From the NCBI RefSeq assembly GCF_002015115.1, contig NZ_MUYA01000002.1, positions 66,607 to 92,530 on the forward strand: DNA of 25,924 bases. Direction: 5' to 3'. The position numbers and the translations under genes were made by a program. The notes beneath the pieces are model-generated. The model did not search any database. It was not told where the DNA came from and saw only the letters and a list, made by a program, of their open reading frames with translations. The stretch comes from Haemophilus paracuniculus (GTDB lineage: Bacteria > Pseudomonadota > Gammaproteobacteria > Enterobacterales > Pasteurellaceae). Shown here piece by piece: positions 1-6,379 of the stretch (positions are counted from its first letter, which is position 1; each line of letters begins with the position of its first letter).

Positions 1-367
1 TACCACCAAGGCTTCCAGCCGTTCTTCCGCCTCAGAAAGTGGCACATAGAGCAAGCCTTCCGCTTCGCCTTTGAGGTCGAGATTTTGTCCGTAGAATGCC
101 AAATTTAGGGCATCTTTCGCATCGGTCTTCGCCACATTTTGTGAACGGGCGTACTGTGCCGCTTTCTGCGGATTGGCAATCAAGACACGATAGCCCGCCT
201 GTGGCTTCAAGGGTAACAAGTGCAATCTCAAAGCGTCCCAAATAATCCAATAAATGGGCAATACCTTTCGGATTATTGGTTTCCGTTTTGGTTTTCTTCT
301 GATTGGACAAGCCAATCACCAAGCTACGTTTGGCGACATCGATGCCGCAATAAATCGGGGTGTTCAT
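1..367 (-). pseudogene. IS110-family transposase, 5' part, frame broken
   Basis: The N-terminal half of a DEDD (RuvC-like) transposase of the IS110 family, cut by the left window edge. The first frame starts at the ATG at 365-367 and gives MNTPIYCGIDVAKRSL, with the first catalytic Asp in GIDVAK, and runs to the LEATGG motif with the Glu. At about 195-203 the frame is lost. The continuation lies in another frame as GYRVLIANPQKAAQYARSQN, then VAKTDAKDALNLAFYG with the further catalytic Asp pair, and reaches base 1. Family members normally have about 15-20 residues between LEATGG and AGYRV; here these are missing and the reading frame changes, so this copy should be inactive. An alternative ORF from a TTG at 370 adds only one Met. 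The family call is firm; whether the rest of the element lies to the left is not visible. Confidence 0.85.
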
Positions 368-370
368 CAA

Positions 371-560
371 TAACCTGCCTTGTATGCGAGTTTTTCAATG
401 TGAAGACTAAGACTAAAAGACTAAATCAACTGTTCGGTTTTGCTGATGAAAGGTTATCCACGCCTTCGCTACGGAACGGGGTTCTGCCCTAGGGGGCTAC
501 AAGCTGTGGATAACGAAATGCTACACTTATATGGTGAAGTTTAGCAGGGTTTTAATATAC
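371..560 (-). ncRNA. IS110 leader, candidate bridge RNA region
   Basis: About 190 non-coding bases lie upstream of the transposase start, before the flanking repeats begin. IS110-group elements encode their bridge RNA in such a left-end leader (known for IS621). Visible here: a perfect 9-base inverted repeat GTTATCCAC (453-461) and GTGGATAAC (506-514) enclosing 44 bases; inside it gaac/gttc around 474-484 and gccc/gggc around 486-497; and three copies of AGACTA at 404-409, 410-415 and 418-423. The size and structured nature fit a bridge RNA, but I could not define the element end, the guide loops or a consensus fold. This is inference from position and symmetry. Confidence 0.28.
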
Positions 561-590
561 AAGGGGGCAAAAATTTCCAAAATCCTACCC

Positions 591-885
591 CTTGTAACTG
601 AAAAAATAAGGGCGGATATAAAATCCGCCTTTACATTTCAAATCTTTGCTCGAATAGATCCCCCGTCATTTTGCGTTGAGCGGTTTCGTTAATTTCAAGG
701 GCGATTTGTACTGTTTGAGCTGACGAAGTCAGCGAGTTTACAAATCGCTCGTAGAAATTAGAAACAAGCGAAACAAAGCAAAATGCTCGGGGCGTGTTTC
801 TTTGGTTACTTTCTTTGCACGAGCAAAGAAAGTAACAATACAAGGGGTTGGATTTTTCGAAATTTCAAATAATCCCACCCCTTGC
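591..885 (+). repeat. Dispersed structured repeat, copy 1
   Basis: This stretch fills most of the gap between the IS110 remnant and the permease gene. It matches 4219-4510 on the opposite strand over nearly its whole length, and its left part matches 25858-25924. Hairpins in order: ggcggat (611-617) with atccgcc (623-629); gcgatttgta (701-710) with tacaaatcgc (739-748), enclosing gctgac (719-724) and gtcagc (728-733); gttactttctttgc (805-818) with gcaaagaaagtaac (823-836), loop acga; and a final caaggggttgga / tcccaccccttg dyad at 841-884. The 559-595 segment just before it is another caagggg/ccccttg dyad. A 70-residue ORF on the minus strand inside it is not conserved in copy 2. Confidence 0.9.
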
Positions 886-902
886 GTGCCATTTACAACG
901 AA

Positions 903-1766
903 TTATCGCCAATAAAACAAACAAATAATCGCCACAACGGCGAACAAAATCCCTAAATAGTTGATTTTGTGGATTTTTTCTTTGAAGAAGAACGCCCCGA
1001 TGAGTGTGCCGAGGCAGATTACGCCGAGGTTCATTCCTGTGAAAACGAGGGTTGGGTCGTCTTTCATTGCTTGGTGGGCTTTGATGTAGAACAGAATGTT
1101 ACCGAAGTTGAGGACGCCGAGCAATAAGCCCACCGCCACACTCGGCACATTCCATTGGGTGCGTTTGAAGAGCAAGTAGCAGAACATTACGCAGCCCGCG
1201 AAAATAAACGAGATGAATAAAGTAAGCGGAAAAGCGGAACCTGATTTTGCCATTTGTTTGAACAGAATGTCGATCACGCCAAAGCCAACCCACACAAGGG
1301 CGAGGCTGATCACGGCGGTTTTACCACCTTTTTCTAGCCCTTGATTGCTTTTCCAAAGTAAGCAACCTAAGGCAGCAAAAGCGATTAACAGGGCGATCAA
1401 TTTGTTGCTGGTTACGGTTTCGCCGAAAATGGTGAAAGCCGCTAAAATCGGCAAAAAGAGGGAAAGGCGTTGTGCCGCATCGGTGCGGATAATCCCTGCA
1501 AATTCAAGGGATTTCGCTTGCACGAGGAAAATGGTCGGCAACAAAATCCCCAACGCAAAAAAGAGTGCCGAGGACGGATTATTCGCCACAATATCAACCA
1601 AACTTTGCCCTTTGAAATCGGGCGATAGCACGAAGTAGCAGAGGGTGCTTGCCACCACATAATTCATTGCGATACTTTGGGCAATCGCAATCCCTTTTGA
1701 GCGAGCGATCTTAATCAGCACGCCAACCAAAACGCTACATAGCACGGCTAAACTTAATTCAAGCAT
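903..1766 (-). CDS. EamA/DMT-superfamily permease
   Basis: A 287-residue, strongly hydrophobic protein with about ten predicted membrane segments, arranged as the two repeated five-helix halves typical of drug/metabolite transporters. It begins MLELSLAVLCSVLVGVLIK and ends in a hydrophobic helix, AVVAIICLFYWR. The second half (from about residue 150, KTAVISLALVWVGFGVID) mirrors the first. A Shine-Dalgarno AAAGGA sits nine bases before the ATG at 1764-1766. The substrate cannot be deduced: members export amino acids, metabolites or nucleotide sugars. It is transcribed divergently from parC and followed by a repeat, so it is probably monocistronic. Confidence 0.8.
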   Translation of the reverse strand: MLELSLAVLCSVLVGVLIKIARSKGIAIAQSIAMNYVVASTLCYFVLSPDFKGQSLVDIVANNPSSALFFALGILLPTIFLVQAKSLEFAGIIRTDAAQRLSLFLPILAAFTIFGETVTSNKLIALLIAFAALGCLLWKSNQGLEKGGKTAVISLALVWVGFGVIDILFKQMAKSGSAFPLTLFISFIFAGCVMFCYLLFKRTQWNVPSVAVGLLLGVLNFGNILFYIKAHQAMKDDPTLVFTGMNLGVICLGTLIGAFFFKEKIHKINYLGILFAVVAIICLFYWR

Positions 1767-1842
1767 TGAAAATCCTTTATTATTGAAAAATGTTGAGTGA
1801 AAAGTGGGGGGATTTTACCCACAAACCACAAGAAAGCATAGT

Positions 1843-1852
1843 GCAAGCGGTC
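1843..1852 (+). repeat. DNA uptake sequence (USS), A. pleuropneumoniae type
   Basis: GCAAGCGGTC followed by GGATCA, in the 178-base intergenic region between the divergent permease and parC genes. It matches the 10-mer ACAAGCGGTC at all but the first base. Similar AAGCGGT cores recur throughout the window, both inside genes and between them, at a spacing far below chance for a 9-mer. No convincing promoter for parC could be picked in this gap. Confidence 0.75.
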
Positions 1853-1944
1853 GGATCAGAAAAAATTTTTGCCGTTTTAAGCGTGGACAAATATCCATAA
1901 ATTATAGAAAATAACCCCCTTTAAAATTTTAGCGAAGATAAAAA

Positions 1945-4212
1945 ATGAGTAACGAAATCAACTACGAAGGCGTAGAGCAGATGCCCCTGAAAAAGTTTTC
2001 AGAAGCGGCGTATTTAAATTATGCGATGTATGTGATTATGGACCGAGCCTTGCCCTTTATCGGCGATGGCTTGAAGCCCGTGCAACGCCGTATCATTTAT
2101 GCGATGTCTGAACTCGGCTTAAACCCAACCGCCAAATATAAAAAATCCGCCCGCACCGTGGGGGATGTGTTGGGTAAATACCACCCACACGGCGACAGTG
2201 CTTGCTACGGGGCAATGGTGTTAATGGCACAGGATTTCTCTTATCGCTATCCGTTAGTTGATGGGCAAGGTAACTGGGGTAGCCTTGATGATGGTGCGGC
2301 GGCCTATCGTTATACGGAAGCACGTTTGTCCAAAATTGCCGAAATGTTACTGTCCGAATTGGGGCAAGGCACGGTCGATTATCAAGCCAACTTTGACGGC
2401 ACGCAGAAAGAGCCAACCTACCTGCCAGCTCGTTTGCCCCACATTTTGCTGAACGGCACTTCGGGGATTGCGGTGGGAATGGCGACTGATATTCCGCCCC
2501 ACAATGTGCAGGAAATCGCCGATGCCTGCGTGATGTTGCTCGACAATCCGCAAGCGACAATGGACGATTTGCTCAACGTGGTGCAAGCCCCAGATTATCC
2601 AACCAAAGCGGAAATCATTACCCCGAAAGCGGAAATTAACCGCATTTATCAGCAAGGTACGGGTTCGCTCAAAATGCGTGCGGTGTGGTCGGTGGAAGAG
2701 GATAAAAAAGCCACTTCTCGTTCGGCGAATAAAGTGATTGTGATTTCCGAACTGCCGTATAAAGTCTCGCCAGCCAAAGTCATCGCCCAAATTGCGGCAC
2801 AAATGAAAGAGAAAAAATTGCCAATGGTGGAAGATGTGCAAGATGAATCCAACCAAGAGCATCCGCTACGGATTGTGATTAGGCCACGTTCTAACCGTGT
2901 CGATTTTGATGAGCTGATGAGCCACCTGTTTGCCACCACCCAACTGGAAAGCAGTTTCAAAGTTAATTTGAATATGCTCGGTTTGAACGGTAAACCCGAA
3001 GTGAAAGATTTACGCACCATTCTGACCGAATGGCTGGCATTTCGCCGCACCACCGTTTCTCGCCGCTTAAATTATCGCTTGGAAAAGGTGTTGAGTCGTC
3101 TGCATATTTTAGAGGGCTTGCGGATTGCCTATCTCAACATTGATGAAGTGATTGAGATTATCCGCAATGAAGATGAGCCAAAAGCGGAACTGATCAAGCG
3201 GTTCGATTTGAGCGAAGAACAAGCGGAAGCGATTTTAAATTTACGCCTACGCCAAATCGCCAAATTAGAAGAAATTGAGCTGATCGCCGAACAGCAAAAA
3301 TTAGAAAAAGAGCGTGATGAATTGCAGGCGATTTTGGGATCAGAACGCCGTTTGAACAGTTTGATTAAGAAAGAAATTCAAGCCGATGCCAAACTTTACG
3401 CCAACGAACGCTGCTCGCCGTTAGTGATGCGTGAAGAAGCGAAAAAACTTGATGAAACCAGCCTCAGCCCTGTGGAAGATGTGAGCGTGATTTTATCGCA
3501 AAAAGGCTGGGTGCGTTGCGTAAAAGGACACGAGCCAAACCTCGAAGCTCAAAGCTACAAAACAGGGGACGGCTACCTCGCCCACGTTTGCGGACGCAGT
3601 AATCAAGCGGTGGTTTTCCTTGATAGCACAGGGCGAGCCTACACCCTTGATGTGTCGGCGTTGCCGTCTGGACGCTCGCCATTCGAGCCACTTTCCAGCA
3701 AAATCAGCCTGCCAGAGGGGGCGAGCATTGATTATCTGCTAATGGCGGACGAAAACGCCAAAGTGCTAATGGCATCGGATTCGGGCTACGGCTTTATCTG
3801 CCAATTTAGCGATCTCGTCTCTCGCCAAAAAGCGGGCAAAGCGGTGGTTTCCCTCACGGAAAACGCCAAAGTGCTACCGCCGTTATTGATTGGCGATGAG
3901 CAGGATCTTTCCCTCGTGGCGTTAAGCAACGTAGGGCGAATGTTGGTGTTCCCACTTTCCGAACTACCAACCCTCGCCAAAGGTAAAGGTAACAAAATCA
4001 TCAACATCTCCGCCACCGCCGCCAAAGAACGCACCGAATTGTTGGAACGCCTATTGTTGATTACTTCAACCAATTCGATTGAATTTATCTCAGGCAAACG
4101 CAAAATTACCCTCAAACCAAGCGACATCGACACCTACCGAGGCGAACGCGCCAGAAAAGGATCGCAGTTGGTTCGCGGATTGAGTAAAGATGTGAAGATT
4201 GCGATTGTGTAA
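1945..4212 (+). CDS. parC: DNA topoisomerase IV subunit A
   Basis: 755 residues, the usual length for ParC (E. coli 752). Together with ParE it decatenates daughter chromosomes. The winged-helix/tower part opens with [20 protein letters not shown]; the catalytic Tyr is Tyr123 in YRYTEARL. The quinolone-resistance-determining stretch reads [13 protein letters not shown] (80-92): Ser85 corresponds to E. coli Ser80, but Gly89 stands where E. coli ParC has Glu84. The stretch before the catalytic Tyr ([10 protein letters not shown]) is two residues shorter than E. coli GAPDDPKSFAAM and has Tyr instead of Met two before the catalytic residue. The C-terminal beta-pinwheel starts near residue 500. 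It resembles ParC, not GyrA: no GyrA-box is evident. The Shine-Dalgarno is weak (GAAG). Confidence 0.96.
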   Translation: MSNEINYEGVEQMPLKKFSEAAYLNYAMYVIMDRALPFIGDGLKPVQRRIIYAMSELGLNPTAKYKKSARTVGDVLGKYHPHGDSACYGAMVLMAQDFSYRYPLVDGQGNWGSLDDGAAAYRYTEARLSKIAEMLLSELGQGTVDYQANFDGTQKEPTYLPARLPHILLNGTSGIAVGMATDIPPHNVQEIADACVMLLDNPQATMDDLLNVVQAPDYPTKAEIITPKAEINRIYQQGTGSLKMRAVWSVEEDKKATSRSANKVIVISELPYKVSPAKVIAQIAAQMKEKKLPMVEDVQDESNQEHPLRIVIRPRSNRVDFDELMSHLFATTQLESSFKVNLNMLGLNGKPEVKDLRTILTEWLAFRRTTVSRRLNYRLEKVLSRLHILEGLRIAYLNIDEVIEIIRNEDEPKAELIKRFDLSEEQAEAILNLRLRQIAKLEEIELIAEQQKLEKERDELQAILGSERRLNSLIKKEIQADAKLYANERCSPLVMREEAKKLDETSLSPVEDVSVILSQKGWVRCVKGHEPNLEAQSYKTGDGYLAHVCGRSNQAVVFLDSTGRAYTLDVSALPSGRSPFEPLSSKISLPEGASIDYLLMADENAKVLMASDSGYGFICQFSDLVSRQKAGKAVVSLTENAKVLPPLLIGDEQDLSLVALSNVGRMLVFPLSELPTLAKGKGNKIINISATAAKERTELLERLLLITSTNSIEFISGKRKITLKPSDIDTYRGERARKGSQLVRGLSKDVKIAIV

Positions 4213-4218
4213 ATACTG

Positions 4219-4510
4219 CAAGGGGTAGGAAATTCTCGGAAATCCTACCCCTTGTTTTAGATTGTTACTTTCTTTGCTCGTGCAAAGAAAGTAACCAAAG
4301 AAACACGCCCCGAGCATTTTGCTGATGTTTCGCTTGTTTCTAATTTCTGCGGTCAATTTGTAAACTCGCCAGCAAGCTGGCTCAAACAGTACAAATTGAC
4401 CTTGAAATTGACGAAACCGCTCAACGCAAAATGACGGGGGATTTTTGTCCGAGCAAATAATGGTCCGTAGGGGCGGATTTTATATCCGCCCTTATTTTTT
4501 CAGTTACAAG
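4219..4510 (-). repeat. Dispersed structured repeat, copy 2 (inverted)
   Basis: The second copy of the element at 591-885, in opposite orientation. It fills the 321-base gap between the convergent parC and sapC ends. Plus-strand order: caaggggtagga...tcctaccccttg (4219-4253); gttactttctttgc (4264-4277) with gcaaagaaagtaac (4282-4295), loop tcgt; ggtcaatttgta (4351-4362) with tacaaattgacc (4390-4401), enclosing gccagc / gctggc (4368-4381); then ggcggat / atccgcc near 4476-4494; and the shared end cagttacaag (4501-4510), where a USS starts. Both arms of two stems differ from copy 1 in a compensating way. The dyads could also serve as a bidirectional terminator for parC and sapC. Confidence 0.9.
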
Positions 4511-4533
4511 CGGTAGGATTCTGCGAAATTCTA

Positions 4534-5427
4534 CTAATAGCGATATTTTTCCAACACTCTCGTAATTCCATTCCCTAAAAGCGTAACAACACTAATCGAG
4601 AAAATAATCGCCATTCCTGGTAGGATAACCGTCCACGGGGCGGTGTAGATGAGTTCCATTGAGTCTTGGATCATCGCCCCCCATTCGGGGGTGGGGCGTT
4701 GGGCACCGAGGGCGATGAAACTCAATGCACTAATGTCGAGGATCGCAATCACAAAAATATGCGCCCCCTCTTTCACTGCCACCACCGTGAGGTTCGGCAT
4801 AATCACTTCTTTAATCAGCGTCCAACGGCTTGCCCCGTCTAGGCGTAGGGTGATTACATATTCCCGTTTCAATTCTTGCTCGGTGGCCTGGTAAATTTTG
4901 TGGATAAAGTGCGGTAACATCGCGAGGAAAATCGCCAACATTGCGTTGATTAGGCTGGCTTCCATTAGGGTGGCGATGATGATCGCAATCAGCAAAATCG
5001 GGATAAACAGGAATGTGTCGAACAAATGGCTCAACACCGAGAACGAACGGCTTTTGTTGTTGATCCCTGCCAGCACGCCGATAATCCCACCTAGCAGCAA
5101 AATGGCGAGGGTGATGATCAGTGATGAGCCGACCGTGTAATAAAAACCGTACAAAATTCGGCTAAAAATATCTCGCCCTAAATCGTCCGTGCCGAAAAAA
5201 TGGCGGATCTGACCGCTATCTGCCCACGAGGGGGGCATTAGTTCTGAGCCGACAAATTGTTGATCGGCAGCGTAGGGGGCGAGTAGGTAGCCGAAAAAAA
5301 CCAAGCCGAGCAGTAGCAAAAAAAGGTAAAAACTGACGAGGGCGGGGGTATCTCGCCGCAGTTGTAGCCAGAGTTGTTTGAGATATGCCGTTTCGCGAAA
5401 TTGTTCGGGATCTCTATTATTTAACAT
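4534..5427 (-). CDS. sapC: Sap-type peptide ABC permease, SapC
   Basis: 297 residues: an inner-membrane permease of the dipeptide/oligopeptide (DppC/SapC) family. An N-terminal cytoplasmic tail carries RDPEQFRETAYLKQLW, then a first helix (FYLFLLLLGLVFFGYLLA), a periplasmic stretch with the family motif FGTDDLGRDIFSR, and five further helices. The EAA-loop that contacts the ATPase is visible as EYVITLRLDGASRWTLIKE. It overlaps sapB by 11 bases. No ATPase gene follows: the downstream gap is repeat sequence, then the convergent parC, whereas sapD and sapF normally come next. Confidence 0.88.
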   Translation of the reverse strand: MLNNRDPEQFRETAYLKQLWLQLRRDTPALVSFYLFLLLLGLVFFGYLLAPYAADQQFVGSELMPPSWADSGQIRHFFGTDDLGRDIFSRILYGFYYTVGSSLIITLAILLLGGIIGVLAGINNKSRSFSVLSHLFDTFLFIPILLIAIIIATLMEASLINAMLAIFLAMLPHFIHKIYQATEQELKREYVITLRLDGASRWTLIKEVIMPNLTVVAVKEGAHIFVIAILDISALSFIALGAQRPTPEWGAMIQDSMELIYTAPWTVILPGMAIIFSISVVTLLGNGITRVLEKYRY

Positions 5428-6379
5428 ACCAATCCTTTTTATTTGACGGATCTAACAGGGTGGTGATCAAGCTAGTGAGCAGGTCGATCAGCAACACATA
5501 AAGCCCAATTGCCATTACCCCTGCGGAAATCGCATTATAATCTTGTGCAGTCAGTGCGTTAATCAGCCAACGCCCGATCCCCCCCCAGCTAAACACATTT
5601 TCAATCAACATACTGAACGCAAAAATCAGGGTAAGGGTGCGAGTAATCATCAGCACAATCGCAGGCAGGGTGTTTTGCACGATATGGGTTCGCCACACTT
5701 TAAACGGTGACCAGCCCCGAGTTTGAGCCACTTTGACATAGGTTTGCTTTGCCACATATTCCGCCCGTTGCTGGGTAAATCGCATCACTTCAAGGGTGGC
5801 GGGAATGGCTAGAATCAAGGTCGGCAACGCCAAATGGTGCAAGGCATTTTGAATGATTTTGAGGCGATGTTCGGAATCGGTCAAAAAGGCATCGAGTAAG
5901 CGAAAACCCGTGTCGTTGTTGATTTCATAAATCGGGTGAATTTCCCCCACCGCCGCAATTTCCCACTGTTGCACCGAAGAATAGTAGAGCAACACCAACG
6001 CTAGCCAGAAAACGGGTACGGCAAGGCTGACCGAACCCAAGGTGGTTAAGGTTTTGCCGAGCAAGTTATGCCGTTGGTTCGCCGCCAAGAAGCCCAACGG
6101 CAAGCCCAATAACAGCGACACCAATAACGCCGATAAACTGAGGGAAATGGTGGCGGGGAACACGCTTAAAATCTGTTGAGTCAGCGGTTCGCCGTTGTTG
6201 TAGCTGATCCCCAAATCGCCATTTAGCAGATTTTGCAGATAGCTGAAATAGGCGGGAATCCCCGTCAAATCTTCAAAGCTGTTGAGGGGATCTCGCAATA
6301 AAATATGGTAGCTAATCAGCGACAGTAAAATCAGCGTAATCAGCGTTAAAAAAAGTTTACGCACTAGGGCAACGAGCAT
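5417..6379 (-). CDS. sapB: Sap-type peptide ABC permease, SapB
   Basis: 320 residues: the DppB/SapB-type partner permease. It starts with an N-terminal helix (LFLTLITLILLSLISYHILL), a long periplasmic segment with NLLNGDLGISYNNG typical of DppB-like proteins, and then five helices. The EAA-loop reads KVAQTRGWSPFKVWRTHI. Its ATG (6377-6379) directly abuts the sapA stop codon (TAAATG on the minus strand), so translation is very likely coupled. It should heterodimerise with SapC in the inner membrane and receive substrate from SapA. Confidence 0.9.
   Translation of the reverse strand: MLVALVRKLFLTLITLILLSLISYHILLRDPLNSFEDLTGIPAYFSYLQNLLNGDLGISYNNGEPLTQQILSVFPATISLSLSALLVSLLLGLPLGFLAANQRHNLLGKTLTTLGSVSLAVPVFWLALVLLYYSSVQQWEIAAVGEIHPIYEINNDTGFRLLDAFLTDSEHRLKIIQNALHHLALPTLILAIPATLEVMRFTQQRAEYVAKQTYVKVAQTRGWSPFKVWRTHIVQNTLPAIVLMITRTLTLIFAFSMLIENVFSWGGIGRWLINALTAQDYNAISAGVMAIGLYVLLIDLLTSLITTLLDPSNKKDWYVK

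Noticed and set aside
453..514. DnaA-box pair as a replication origin
   Set aside because: Only two boxes, no A/T-rich unwinding region or dnaA/dnaN neighbours; the pair is better explained as arms of a stem in the IS leader.
631..843. 70-residue minus-strand ORF inside repeat copy 1
   Set aside because: In copy 2 the same frame has a stop and a frame shift, while stems are preserved by paired changes; it behaves as structured non-coding sequence.
1860..1930. Promoter of parC
   Set aside because: TGGACA (1884-1889) and TATAGA (1903-1908) are only 13 bases apart, and no better pair was found.
2093..2862. Long antisense ORFs within parC
   Set aside because: They mirror the codon pattern of parC on the other strand, lack ribosome-binding sites and show no recognisable domain.
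3464..3691. Minus-strand ORF in the ParC C-terminal region
   Set aside because: A shadow of parC with no start context and no similarity I recognise.
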